From assembly GCF_001039355.2 (NCBI RefSeq), contig NW_019774514.1, positions 62,001 to 126,000 on the forward strand: 64,000 bases of DNA. The letters are read 5' to 3'. Within the stretch, counting starts at the first letter, position 1, and the number at the start of each line of letters is the position of its first letter. The translations under genes were made by a program, and so were the position numbers. This stretch comes from Lingula anatina. Lineage: Eukaryota > Brachiopoda > Lingulata > Lingulida > Lingulidae. The notes below the pieces were generated by a model. It did not search any database. It had not been told where the DNA came from and was given only the letters and a program-made list of their open reading frames with translations. Positions 39,101 to 54,817 of the stretch are shown here, piece after piece.

Positions 39101-42100
39101 TTTTTTTTAATTAATTTTTAAACTTTTTAGCAGATGTAAGTCATTTTATTGATATGTCTGTCACATAAGCCCTATTATTTGCTTTTGACGCATTTACTGG
39201 TAACTTGCTCTGCTTTAAGTTTAAATGAAAATCATCTGAGGAAGGGTATTATATGAGGTTTTAATATGTGGGGATCTATATAAGGTAGGGCTAACCTTTC
39301 TCCAATAAGGATGAAACTTTGATGTGCTAGAAACGCCATCTTCAAAAACAACACAAAATAAATGGGCAAAACATGGTGAATGCATATTATTGTGCAAAAA
39401 CAGATAATGCTTGAGGATATAAGAGAAAACAACCAAAAAGTTCCCATGAGTATATTCTTCCAACTTTTAACTGTTGCCCCACTGCATTTCCCATAGTCTG
39501 CCATAATTTCTGACCCCATTTTCTTCCAAGTCCTGTGAAATCTCCCTAGATGTTATGCTAAGTGGTGAGATTTTTGGCTATCTCAGATGATTCCTATTGA
39601 GGTCACCGAGTCACTGACTGATATTTTCCTCGGCTAATGCTGCATATTTTCTGAATATAGAAAGTGAAGAGCACTGTAACTGAATTGAGCAGCTATATGA
39701 TTTAACATGAGAATATGTTGATATTTTTCAGGTTGAGACCCAGTTGAAGGCGTATATGGTGACATCTATCAAGAATAAATACATGACCAACAACACCATT
39801 GGTGCTGCTTGGAACTTGGTTCAGTACAATGTAAGCATTTATCATGGACATAATGAGAGAAGGACGTGAAACGCGGAGCAAGATCAAAGGATAATCGGCT
39901 TAACGTGAGCTCTTCGCGAAACCATGTGCTTTCTGATCACGCAACCTTCCGTACAGGTAGCAAGCATATCGCAGTTGTCGATGACTTTTTGTGTCATTTG
40001 GGCAGGTAGTTCGCGATAACGTGAGTCAATCTTTCAGGTGGATGAGCCAATAAAATTATAGAGATTAAGTATAAGTACAATTTGTTCTGTCAATTTGGAA
40101 ACTATGTGAGAATTTGATATGTTTATTCATGTAGGAATTCAAAAAACCCTATGTGGTAAAGGCAATCTTGTTTGTTGCCGTAAAATGAGCATTCAAAATT
40201 GTACAATTGTAGTGTAGTATACTTGTTTTCAGCTATGAACTGATTGGAAAATATTTTTAGTGCCAAACTTTTCTCTCTATGTGAGAAATTAGCCTGAGAC
40301 GCGGCAATAATGAAACCTTCAATGGTGTCTTGAATTAAAATGACGCAATTCCTCTCCAATTTTTTCAACTCACTGACATCGTTTAAGGTCTGGTATTTTT
40401 TACGTATGGTTTAGATAAAGGTGAAATTTACACTGCTGTGTACTATATGAATAGGTTAATGTTACTTGCTTAAGTGAGCCCAAATTATGTAATGATAATA
40501 AATATTTTTAACATTCAATATGGGCTCTCGTTGCAGTAGAGCACCACACACGCATTTGTGACCCACAAAAACGTACCTGTGGGTCTTTTAAAATTCTTTT
40601 ATCAAAGTTGACGTTAACACTGCTCTGAAGTATATATATATTTACACATTACCGGCTACGGTCTGCTCCAGTCTGAGAATGATAATTATTATTTATTTAA
40701 CTTTCAATATGGGCTCTCATTGCAATATGGCACCACACGCATTCGTTACGCACAAAAGTGCACTTGTGGGCCTTTTAATATTCTTTTATCATAGTTGACA
40801 TTAACACTGCTCTGAAGTATATATTTATTTACACATTACCGGCTACGGTCTGCTCCAGTTTGAGAATGATAATTAATAGTTTTGTATCTTTAAATTGGAG
40901 TCCCTAAACAGCATAGAGACGATTGACAAACACCCTCATTGGTCTTTTAATTCAAGTATAAATGTGGACATGTACACATGCAAACTTCATGAATATATTT
41001 TCTTGGGTAATGGTCATAAAAGTGGATCTTGATCACATTTGTGATTTAAGTCTCGCCTCTGTAATTGGCTTGCTACATTGCATTATCTTGTTATCAGATG
41101 CGTTTGGATAGCACCTACCTGGCTTTATTAGTCAACTTGCTTTTAAACCAGTTATATATCAGTTCGACATATATCAATACAATCTTGGAAACGATAACAA
41201 GTATAGACAAAGGCCAGAGCCCGTTTTAATTAGGTTACAGGAAAAAGAAACTGAAAACCCGAAACAAATTTCCACTTGTTGACGCAAGTCTACAATTTAT
41301 GTGCTAGCAACTACAAGATGGAGTTAATGCTGTATCATAGCAACCACGAGGGACCGCGAGAAATTGCGTTATCCATGCAATAGAACAAAAGAATTTCAAT
41401 GAGGCACAGCGCGCGCTACCTTGATAATAAGTTGTTTAGGCTCCTGTGGAGCTATCAAAACAGCTTATCTGAGACAATGGGTGACTGTTTACCCGAACGC
41501 ACATAGCTTCAAAGGAAGATGCCGCGTTTCACGTCCTCCTCTCATTATGTCCATGCATTTATGTAGAATAGTCTCACAGAAGGAAAACAATATACAGATA
41601 TAAGCATATTTTCAGGCAGCTTTTTCCCCCAAAGGACCCAATTTAAAATGGGGTCATGTTTTAAAAATGAAACAAATTTTGGCTTTTGACATAAGCAAGG
41701 TTGTCAGTGTATCTCAACTGTATTCAATTGTCATTTGTAATCTTTCAATCACTTATAGCATGAATGCTGTGGAGCAAACAACTACACTGACTACCAAAAC
41801 AGCAAGTGGTCAAATGCATCTGGGGTAAGTGTATGAATAGCAATAAATGTGATGCACATGTCCTCTACATTTTAAATGTATGCATTGCTGTATATTAATG
41901 TTACTTTTAAATGTGGTATGCTAATTTTACTTTAGTTTGTGGAATATGGATATTAATTTCCTGAGAAATGAAAAAAAATGTAGATTTTCTCTATTTTGTT
42001 ACTTGGTTACTTTATTATTAGAGCTTAAAGTCAATTTCTTATGTCAGGCCTGTAGTCAACAATTTCAAGTTGGACCTTTTTACCATTATGGCATTGAGCC

Positions 42101-43679
42101 TATAGATATCAGATTTTGATTGAAAAAGGATGTGCATACGCATGCATGCATGCACACATGGAGAAAGCCCCACCTTGAACTTACCACCTGAATGTGGTAT
42201 GTGGGAATGTGGGCCTGAATGTTTGTGTTTGTGTGTGTGTACGTATGTTTGCATGTAACGATCCATGTATCTACTTTTGAAATATAAGCTGTTTTATATA
42301 TTGGGTGAATAAATTATAATAATAATAATTAGTACAATTTTTGTGTAGATTCCTGTTGCTCCTACCTGTTGTAAGATGCCTGCAGGAAAAGACCCAGATA
42401 AAATCCAGCCTGTTAATTATCAAGTATGCCGACAGGAGGCTAGTTCAGGGACACAACCGACCCAACTACACAGTAAAGTATGTATGGTACACTTTGTTTT
42501 TGAATTGAACAGATAGTAAAATGTTCCTGCACAAACCTGTAGTCTGGGAACAACGCTTGGTTCTCTAACACAAGTTCATATTGTTTATGAACACTATTCT
42601 AAATGTTCATTTTTCTTTGTACCTAAACATGAGTTTAGTGCTAATCAATTTTCTGAAGAAGAATTAAATCAAAATTCCTGAACAAATAACTGACCATTAT
42701 GCAAAAAGAGAACAAAAAAAAAATATTATTAACATAGTCCCTGTAATAAATGTCATCATGTATAATGAACGGTTCATTATACATGACAGTTTTCAGAAAG
42801 ATACCTCCCTTTTTTAAATATCATCTTGGGTACGTATTTCTTGTCTGTTACTGGGATCTGTCTTGAGCTTGCAGCTGTCTCCTGTCTGTGTTCACTACCT
42901 CCCTCCAAGTCAACCTTGGTCTACCTGGAGGCCTCCTGCCCTCCATTTCAAACTTTATTACTCTCTTCACCCAGTTGTCTTCACTCATCCTTTCTACATC
43001 CCTGCCATCTCAGTCTGGAATGGTGCAACATATCCCTGGTATTATCTAAACCCATATGTTGATTCAGCTCTTCACTCGCCTTCCTATCCCTGAGTGAAAC
43101 GCCAGCCATCCTTCTATTAGTAACCATTCTCATTTTTTAACCATGCATTTTTTAATGATGCTAAATGTACAATTTAGTGTGAAATCAATGACGACTTTTA
43201 CTTGCAGGGCTGCTATGAAGCTGTCAAGGCCTGGTTTCTCAATCACGCGGTTGTCGTCATTGCTGTGGGTTGTGGTATTGCAGGAGTTGAGGTTAGTGTA
43301 CACCCGTGGTGCATGCACGCACACACGCATTTACATAAATGAATACCAATAACCAGTAGGTTATTTCCCCCAACAGGCCTAATATTGTCACCAGGTATAG
43401 ATATATGTATTGTGACAGGGGAGCATGGTTTAATTGTTCTCGAGTCACAGCATTGGTGCTCTTTTATTTAGAAACTCAATCAATTATTTCAATTTTGTAA
43501 AAATAGAATGAAGTGAAAAACTGCTAACATGTGTTCAACTGTATGGTTAAGTGACACATTTGTCCTTGAACTTTGTCAGTTTGAAATAAGAATATTAATC
43601 TATTACTGTGGTTGGTTTCCAGTTATTTGGTTTCATATTTGCCATCTGCCTCTGTCGTGGCATCGGAGATGAAGATTAA
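30619..43679 (+). CDS. tetraspanin, haplotype A copy (261 aa, 8 exons)
   Basis: Tetraspanins are four-pass membrane organisers of signalling and adhesion microdomains. Exons: 30619-30684 (ATG, shared left of the duplicated blocks), 38343-38552, 38980-39054, 39732-39830, 41759-41824, 42349-42477, 43208-43291, 43623-43679 (TAA). Phases are all zero. It has a Cys-rich N-terminus (MAVGCGAKCAKF), TM1, a small loop, TM2 with GFCGCCGALRES, TM3 (MVLIMAVELAAGILAVAY) and the large loop with HECCG, PTCCK and GCYEA cysteines. TM4 ends CRGIGDED. The CCG plus paired cysteines put it in the CD9/TSPAN group; I cannot name the orthologue. Intron 4 carries a 1.7 kb insertion absent from haplotype B. Exons lying between 31252 and 35950 are skipped here because they belong to the other haplotype. 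Confidence 0.85.
30979..31250. mobile_element. left end of an inverted-repeat element in haplotype A, cut by an N
   Basis: It begins CGGCCATTCCACGAAAAGGGGTACAATTC inside a TA-repeat. The complementary terminus closes at 36542, again against a TA-repeat. Haplotype B lacks it (TA-repeat continuous at 31790-31849). The motif GTTACGGAGGTTAGG occurs in this end and in the right end. The interior is lost at the assembly breaks. Confidence 0.7.
31251..31251. other. single N, contig join 1 (haplotype A to B)
   Basis: The left side lies inside the haplotype A inverted-repeat element. The right side starts exactly at the terminus of a MITE. The tetraspanin intron sequence of 30773-30978 is repeated from 31597 onward. 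Confidence 0.9.
31252..31588. mobile_element. TTAA-flanked inverted-repeat MITE, copy 2 (haplotype B)
   Basis: A 337 bp relative of 26031-26367, about 90 percent or more alike by eye, with the first base replaced by the N. The right TTAA is 31589-31592. The haplotype A sequence at 30765-30785 reads GTTAAAGGGCTGCC, an apparent empty site, against TTAAGGTGCTGCC after the element. Confidence 0.75.
31790..31849. repeat. (TA)n microsatellite
   Basis: Pure TA tract in tetraspanin intron 1 of haplotype B. It corresponds to the insertion point of the CRGCCATTCC element in haplotype A. Confidence 0.95.
33055..33117. repeat. (TA)n microsatellite, length-polymorphic between haplotypes
   Basis: About 30 TA units here against about five at 37793-37803 in the corresponding haplotype A intron. 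Confidence 0.9.
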
Positions 43680-46600
43680 GAAGGTGAAGCAATCAACTGA
43701 AGTGCTTAGACATTTGATTCCTATTTAAGTTTTGGAAAAAATAACTTTTTGTATGAAAAAATATTTTTAACAAGGTATGTTATTTAGCTTTGGCTGAACA
43801 ATTTATATAGGGAACTTATAAGAGCTCCTTTAAACTGTTGTTTGTTTATGACAATATTTCCAGGTCTGCAACAGACTGTAGTTCACATGTTTTATTCCGC
43901 ATCTTAAATACCAAAGCAAATTAAATTTTTTGTATACTTTTTTTTGTTCCAACTAATACAGTTAATGAGAAAAGTGGAGAAAGACATTTACATTTGTGGT
44001 TTAACCTCTTAGACTTAAGCACGTAGCAAATGGAGCAAATTCAGTTGGTTGGTATTATTGACTACATTATTTTTCTCTTTTTAATTAAGTTCAGGTTTTT
44101 TTATGTGATAAAGTAGTGGAGAAACTTACAAAATTTTATTTTATTATATGTTTTGTATTTTATAAATATTAGTTTTTAAAACAAAAATAACTAGATCAAA
44201 ATTGCTTTAGTAATGAATTTGCTTTAGTGAAGATATGGTATGCTTATCCGAATTTATATTGAAGAATAGCTGATCTGAAAGATGGCTTTATAAATAACGT
44301 GCATCGACACTCCTTAAGTGGACTGTCAGTCCTCATTTAATTACCTGAAAATATTAAGGACATTCTCCTCAGTCAGTAGAACTAAGCTCTTCCATATGAA
44401 ATACTGCTTTTTTATGTACACACGAGTGCCTGACATGGTATATATTTTTCTAATTAAGGGTGGTATGCAAATTGCTCTTTGGATTAATATTTTATGAGAT
44501 ATTTTTGATCTGGATTCTGCCACACCAGGCGGAACATTCTTGTTTTGAACACCAAATATGAGGTTGTTACTATTTTTAAAAAAAGAAAATAAACAGTCCT
44601 TATCAAGCAATTAAAAGAACTCATTCATGTTAACCATCTGCAACTTGCAACGTTGTAGAATTATTGGTACTAGTCCTTGTATAAAATTATTCATGCCACG
44701 GTGTATATTTTAATTGATGTAAAAGGTGGAAGAGTGATAGCAGTGGATTTGTGTACATAGATATCTATTTTTAAATAATATCTTACTAAATGTTGTAAGT
44801 TTGTAGCAAAGTAGGTTAAAATTAAGTTGTGTTCACTTGAATGGAATTTTGTAATGGAATTGGCATTGTATCTGACAGCTGAATCATTGTTGAACAAGAC
44901 GGGGAAGGTTTCTTTTCACTAACTGGAAAGCTATTGCATTGTTCCCAATAGTAGACTTATTTCATGTCTTTGTACAAAATTACATTACTCAGTGCTTTGT
45001 TCAGCAATGTTTTATTTTAGTGGTTATATGTATACTTCTTAGCATAAATCTCAAATTATCATAGGTCCCCTAAAAAGTTCTGGTAATATTTGGCATTTAT
45101 GAACAATATAACAAGGTTTTAATGACATATCGGGGGGAATATTTTTCCCCAATAACAGNTACCTGTGGTCAATTTTTTATGTCAGGCCTGAAGTCAGCAA
45201 TTTCAAAGTTGGACCTTTTTACCATTATGGCACAGAGCCTATATCAGATTTTGATTGAAACAGGATGTGCACATGCACAAATGCATGCACACATGGAGAA
45301 GGCCTTGTAGGCCTGAATGTGTGTTAATATGTATGTGTGTGTGTGTGTGTGTGTAACGATCCATGTATGTACTTAAAAAAATATAAGCTGTTTTATATAT
45401 TAGGTGAATAAATAATAATAATTATTATTATAATTTTTTGTATAGATTCATGTTGCTCCTACCTGTTGTAAGATGGATCCAGGAAAAGACCCAGATAAAA
45501 TCCAGCCTGTTAATTATCAAGTATGCCAAACGGAGGCTAATGCAGGGACACCAAGTCCAACCCAACTACACAGTAAGGTATGTATGGTACACTTTGTTTT
45601 GAACAGATAGTAAAATGTTCCTGCACAAACCTGTAGTCTGGAAACAACACTTGGTTCTCTAACACAACTTCATATTGTTTATGAACACAATTCTAAATGT
45701 CCATTTTTCTTTGTCCCTAAACATGAGTTTAGTGCTAATCAATTTTCTGAAGAAGAATACAATCAAAATTACGGGACAAAGAACTGACCATAATACAAAA
45801 AGAGAAATAAAAAAAGAATATTTTATTATCAACGTCATAGTCCCTGTAATAAATGTCATCATGTATAATGAACGGTTCATTATACAATTTTCAGAAAGAT
45901 ACCTCCCTTTTTTAAATATCATATTCTACCTCCCTCCAAGTTAACCTTGGTCTACCTGGAGGCCTCATGCCCTCCATTTCAAACTTTGTTACTCCCTTCA
46001 CCCATTTGTCTTCACTCATCCTTTCTACAAGTCCATGCCATCTCAGTCTGTAATGGTGCAACATATCCCTAATATTTTCTGTACCCATATGTATGCAGCT
46101 CTTCTTTTGCCTTCCTATCCCTGAGTGAAACACCAGCCATCTTTCTATAAGTAACTATTCTCATTTTTTAACCATGCATTTTTTAATGATGTTAAATGTA
46201 CAAGATGGTGTGAAATCAATGACGACTTTTACTTGCAGGGCTGCTATGAAGCTGTCAAGGCCTGGTTTCTCAATCACGCGGTTGTCGTCATTGCTGTGGG
46301 TTGTGGTATTGCAGGAGTTGAGGTTAGTGCATACCCGTGGTGCATGCACACGCACACACATTTACATAAATGAATACCATTAACCAGTAGATTACTAGCG
46401 TTTTCCCCAACAGGTCTAATATTGTCACCATGTATAGATATATGTATTGTGACAGGGGAGTTTATTTATTTATTTATTTATTTATTTGGTTTAATTGTTC
46501 TCGAGTCACAGCATTGGTGCTCTTTTATTTAGAAACTCAATCAATTATTTCAATTTTGTAAAAATAGAATGAAGTGAAAAACTGCTAACATGTGTTCAAC

Positions 46601-46740
46601 TGTATGGTTAAGTGACACATTTGTCCTTGAACTTTGTCAGTTTGAAATAAGAATATTAATCTATTACTATGGTTGGTTTCCAGTTATTTGGTTTCATATT
46701 TGCCATCTGCCTCTGCCGTGGCATCGGAGATGAAGATTAA
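33627..46740 (+). CDS. tetraspanin, haplotype B copy, exons 2-8
   Basis: Second version of the same gene: exons 33627-33836, 34277-34351, 35032-35130, 35347-35412, then after a break at the N bases 45446-45577, 46239-46322, 46684-46740 (TAA). Exon 1 is not repeated; only 30619-30684 exists. Exons 2-4, 7 and 8 differ from haplotype A only at synonymous sites. Exons 5-6 (large extracellular loop) carry nine amino-acid substitutions and one residue insertion (total length would be 262 aa). The split arrangement around haplotype A exons is what indicates interleaved haplotigs instead of a tandem paralogue. Confidence 0.8.
35686..35950. repeat. tandem repeat of about 150 bp, cut at the N
   Basis: The block starting near 35686 (GTCAAGTTCGAAAATC, then GCATGAT, then TTTTTTCACTTTTCAGCA, then CACATTTCAAGGAAAACC) recurs from about 35846 to the break. 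Just upstream a near-palindrome GTACAGACAC-N4-GTGTCTGTAC lies at 35517-35540, and a (CGTCGC)-like stretch at 35564-35600. It is specific to haplotype B and probably part of an unresolved transposon. Confidence 0.65.
35951..35951. other. single N, contig join 2 (haplotype B to A)
   Basis: Left of it is haplotype B intron 5 of the tetraspanin. Right of it is the right half of the haplotype A element in intron 1, after which introns and exons 2 onward restart. Confidence 0.9.
35952..36542. mobile_element. right end of the haplotype A inverted-repeat element
   Basis: Ends GAATTGTACCC then TTTTTCGTGGAATGGCTG, the inverse of the start at 30979, against a TA-repeat. It contains GTTACGGAGGTTAGG. No transposase reading frame was seen. 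Confidence 0.7.
39843..41555. mobile_element. 1.7 kb inverted-repeat transposon, haplotype A only, with empty site in B
   Basis: The 1713 bp element has termini CATGGACATAATGAGAG at the left and its complement at the right; the inverted match extends about 34 bp through GGACGTGAAACGCGG. The duplicated target is CATTTAT at 39836-39842 and 41556-41562. Haplotype B at 35131 onward has the uninterrupted GTAAGCATTTATGTAG. It sits 12 bp after the exon 4 donor. No transposase was recognised (longest frame 81 codons), so it looks non-autonomous. A 7-8 bp duplication recalls hAT or P-type families, but the terminal sequence does not settle this. Confidence 0.85.
40499..40871. repeat. two-unit tandem repeat of about 185 bp inside the 1.7 kb element
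   Basis: Both units share CAATATGGGCTCTC, ACACTGCTCTGAAGTATATAT and ATTACCGGCTACGGTCTGCTCC. The second copy begins near 40687. Confidence 0.75.
45159..45159. other. single N, contig join 3 (haplotype A to B)
   Basis: The left side ends in tetraspanin 3' sequence (ATCGGGGGGAATATTTTTCC). The same sequence recurs at 48187 in the next block, which begins upstream of exon 6. Confidence 0.9.
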
Positions 46741-48216
46741 GAAGGTGAAGCAATCAACTGAAGTGCTTAGACATTTGATTCCTATTTAAATTTTGGAAAA
46801 AATAACTTTTTGTGTGATAACATATTTTAAACAAGATATGTTATTTACTTTTGGCTGAACAATTTATGACATAGGGAACTTAACAAGAGCTCCTTTAAAC
46901 TGTTGTTTATGACGATATTTCCAGGTCTAAAACAGACTGTAGTTCACATGTTTTATCCCGCATCTTAAATACCAAAGCAAATTAAATTTTTTGTATACTT
47001 TTTTTTGTTCCAACTAACACAGTTAATGAGAAAAGTGGAGAAAGACATTTACGTTTGTGGTTTAACCTCTTAGACTTAAGCACGTAGCAAATGGAGCAAA
47101 TTCAGTTGGTTGGTATTATTGACTACATTATTTCTCTTTTTAATTAAGTTCAGGTTTTTATGTGATAAAGTAGTGGAGAAACTTACAAAATTTTATTTTA
47201 TTATATGTTTTGTATTTTATAAATATTAGTTTTTAAAACAAAAATAACTAGATCAAAATTGCTTTAGTAATGAATTTCCTTTAGTGAAGATATGGTATGC
47301 TTATCCGAATGTATATTGAAGAATAGCTGATCTGAAAGATGACCTTATAAATAACATGCATTGACACCCTTTAAGTGGACTGTCAGTCCTCATTTAATTA
47401 CCTAAAAAAATTAAGGGCATTCTCCTCGGTTAGTAGAACTAAGCTCTTCCAAATGATATACTGCTTTTTTATGTACACACGAGTGCCTGACATGGTATAT
47501 ATTTTTCTAATTAAGGGTGGTATGCAAATTGCTCTTTGGATTAATATTTTATGAGATATTTTGAGTTGGATCTGCCACGCCAGGCGGAACATTCTTGTTT
47601 TGAACATCAAATATGAGGTTGTTGCTATTTTTAAAAAAGAAAATAAACTGTCCTTATCAAGCAATTAAAAGAACTCATTCATGTTAACCACCTGCAACTT
47701 GCAATATTGTAGAATTGATGGTACTAGTCCTTGTATAAAATTATTCATGCCACGCTGTATATTTTAATTGATGTAAAAGGTGGAAGAGTGATAGCAGTGG
47801 ATTTGTGTACATAGATATCTATTTTTAAATAATATCTTACTAAATGTTGTAAGTTTGTAGCAAAGTAGGTTAAAATTAAGTTGTGTTCATTTGAATGGAA
47901 TTTTGTAATGGAAATAGCATTGTATCTGACAGCTGAATCATTGTTGAGCAAGACAGGGAAGGTTTCTTTTCACTAACTGGAAAGCTACGGTTGCATTGTT
48001 CCCAATAGTAGACTTATTTCATGTCTTTGTACAAAATAACATTACTCAGTGCTTTGTTCAGCAATGTTTTATTTTAGTGGCTATATGTATACTTCTTAGT
48101 ATAAATCTCAAATTATCATAGGTCCCCTAAATAGTTCTGGTAATATTAGTCATTTATGAACAATATAACAAGGTTTTAATGACATATCGGGGGGAATATT
48201 TTTCCCCAATAACATA
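45160..48216. repeat. haplotype duplicate of about 42010-45158
   Basis: It repeats tetraspanin intron 5, exons 6-8 and the 3' region nearly base for base. A TTTA-type microsatellite expansion at 46461-46490 is absent from haplotype A. Confidence 0.85.
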
Positions 48217-48977
48217 GACAACTACATGCAGTGCCTTATTAACACAGTACACTTAACCTTGCAACATTCCAGCAGAAAGTTGTGTTTACATTTTGGACCG
48301 TTTTTGGTACAACCCTTCTCTGTGGGCTGTCTGATTATTAGCCTAAATGGGTCATAGGTATGATGAAGATGGCCACTTTCAGCAGTTTTCATTCTCTGGT
48401 ACCACTGGTTATTGCCATCCCAGCCTCTGGGTACTGCATGCAAGTAGTATCAGAGAACAATTGGAATGCTATCATTGTTCTGGTGAGCTTGCCCCAATCA
48501 AGCTGCTCCACAGAGAAGGGTTCTAACAATAAGCAACTTTAATGTAAATGCGACTCCAGTGATAAATGGGGGTCAAAATAATGGAGTGCAATTGATCATT
48601 CATCAGTTGACTAATAGTATTTGGTAGCTTCTATAGATCTTCAAGTAATAACATCCACTTATAAACAAAGTTGAAAATCCTAGATATGAAATCCTGTCTG
48701 GATATTTATTTCCAACACTGGTGGACAAGCCTGGATATAGTCCTTATATTAACTTTGTGCATTGTACAATCTTCATTGTCTTACTCCAGAGGACAATAGA
48801 CCTACGTCACGTTTGGCTGATTCATTGTTGACTTTCACATTTTAACTAACAGTTTAAAGTTCCATATTTTAGGTTAGATTTCTTTTAGCATAATAAATTT
48901 GCTATGGAAACAGCTACTGCTTTTATTATTGCCTTGCACAGTCATGTTATCCCACAACTACCTGGGTGAATGCTTCC
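46741..48977. other. tetraspanin 3' flank, haplotype B
   Basis: AT-rich 3'UTR-like sequence after the stop, conserved with haplotype A to 48216. AATAAA occurs near 47641 and is a possible polyadenylation signal. From 48217 to 48977 the sequence is single-copy without recognised features. Confidence 0.5.
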
Positions 48978-48980
48978 TAA

Positions 48981-49659
48981 GGCCCCTATTTCACACAGAC
49001 CACGAATCGCCAGGAATTGACAAATTTCAGGATTCGTGAGGATTCGTGAGATTTTGCCAATTTTCTGGTCTTATTCGACACGCTCACGGTTCAGTTACGA
49101 TACAGGTACGATAGTGTTACGAATATTCGTGGGGTTCGGCTGGAATCGTGAAATTTTGCCAATTTTTTGGTCTAATTCGACACGCTCTACGATTCAGTTA
49201 TGATACAGGTGCGATAGTGTTACGAATATCCGTGGGATTCGGCTGGAATCGCACGAATATTGTCCAGAAATTCACTACTATTTTTTGCAATCGGGAGTTC
49301 GTGGTCAAAACTTCGAACAGCTCAAAATTTTTGCCACGAATTCCCGATGGATCAAGAATTGCAAGAACTGACTACGATTATATACGAATCTGTTAAGAAC
49401 TTCACGAACTGATTACGATTCAACCATGAATCCTAAAATTTTCAATTCCTGGCGATTCGTGGGATTCGTGGTCTGTGTGAAATAGGGGCATCAAAGTTTT
49501 TGCCACCAATTCCTGTTGGTCAAGAAGTGCAAGAATTGACTAGGAATTTATACGAATCTGTTAAGAACTTCACAAACTGATTACGATTCAACCATGAATC
49601 GTGGAATTTGTCAATTCATGGCCATTCGTGGGATTCGTGGTCTGTGTGAAATAGGGGCC
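48981..49659. mobile_element. PIF/Harbinger-type MITE with internal duplications
   Basis: Termini GGCCCCTATTTCACACAGAC at the left and its complement at the right, with a TAA target duplication (48978-48980 and 49660-49662), are typical of Harbinger elements. A second copy of the right terminus ends at about 49489, so the last 170 bp are a tandem partial duplication. Two units of about 100 bp (TTTTGCCAATTTT, GACACGCTC, GTTACGAATAT) repeat at about 49052-49250. No transposase is present. Confidence 0.85.
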
Positions 49660-49662
49660 TAA

Positions 49663-50622
49663 AACAAGCAGATGCAGATCATCTAGACCTGTCTTTTCCA
49701 GTTGCTGTCTTTTCGGCTTACTGTTTTCATGTGTACGTACATAAACAAACAAACAAACAAAAAAAAAACTGATTATTTCATCCATGGTATATATAAAGCA
49801 AACAGTTATTGTGTATTTTAATCCTTTTGAGTGGTACATAGTGAAAACCAACCTTTGATACATCATTGGATGACAGTTATGACATTCTAAAACACTAGAA
49901 AAGTAAAACATGACCCAAGTACATTTAATATGTTTAATAAGATTTTTTTTAAAAATTGCACCTCTACCTCCTGTATAAATCATTTTTCAAAATATATTTA
50001 AATATAAACCCCTCACCCTTTAGAAAGATATTCTAAGATGTTAACCTTTATAAATAACATTTCTGTTGCTATAAATTGCCATAAATATCTCATGCTAAAA
50101 AAACTTCTAAAATAATCTAAAATGTTGATTCATTAATAGTATGTTAGATTTAAGGATAATATCTGGGAATTGAGTACAAAACTTATAAAAGAAAAATTTG
50201 GAAAACATACCATTTATAATCGTAATGACTTCTTAGTGTGTGATCACAACACCCTACTGTTGACTGATTGGGAGCTTGAGCTGGGTTGGGGGTGGGGAGG
50301 GGGGAGAGAGAAAGGGGAATAAGATTCTGGCCTTTATCCTTTTTAGTGTGACCTTTACATTGTGCAAGTTAGGTCTAGGGGGTTAACCCTTTAACCCAGA
50401 TCTTCCCCTTTTTCAAAACATAGGTGGATCCTGCTCTGCCTTTCCCAAATAGGTGAAAAGGTACCATGTGCCCAAAAATGCTTGAAACTGCTGATTTTTT
50501 TTTCTTATGATTTACTAGGGACTTAACTATAACTCACTTGACCTAAACTAAAAAAACTCAAATCAGTACAAGAAAAGGCCTATCAAGTAGGTGAATAACA
50601 TCAAAACCATGAAAGTATCCAT
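49663..50622. other. synthase 3' flank, haplotype B
   Basis: This stretch lies downstream of the synthase stop. It includes a G-rich run at 50285-50306. No thioesterase-like coding sequence was found on minus between the stop and the MITE. Confidence 0.6.
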
Positions 50623-54693
<4,071 letters not shown>

Positions 54694-54816
54694 CTTTTTG
54701 AATAAATCATTTGCTTGTTAATTGTTAATTCAACAGATTTTATGCTAGTATACTATTTCATAACAAGGCAGCAAAGCTGTCAAATGTACAGACAAAGAAC
54801 AGAAAATAAAGATGCA

Positions 54817-54817
54817 N
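54817..54817. other. single N, contig join 4 (haplotype B to A)
   Basis: The right side restarts with CAAACAAAAAAAAAACTG, matching 49757 onward, so the synthase 3' region begins a second time. Confidence 0.9.

Larger units (their letters stand above)
36566..41900. repeat. haplotype duplicate of 31849-35505
   Basis: Colinear introns and exons 2-5 of the tetraspanin are present in both blocks with small indels, apart from the transposon at 39843-41555. Each block starts after the same TA-repeat with TTAGCCGATGCATGAAAATG. Confidence 0.85.

Noticed and set aside
42826-43093. Overlapping plus-strand frames 42826-43093 as coding
   Set aside because: Intron sequence of the tetraspanin. A related stretch at 45912-46133 on minus hints at an old LINE-type reverse-transcriptase remnant, but both are too short and broken to call.
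30619-46740. Two tandem tetraspanin paralogues
   Set aside because: Only one first exon exists, and the 5' and 3' halves of the copies alternate with breaks at N bases, which fits haplotigs better. Not fully excluded without reads.
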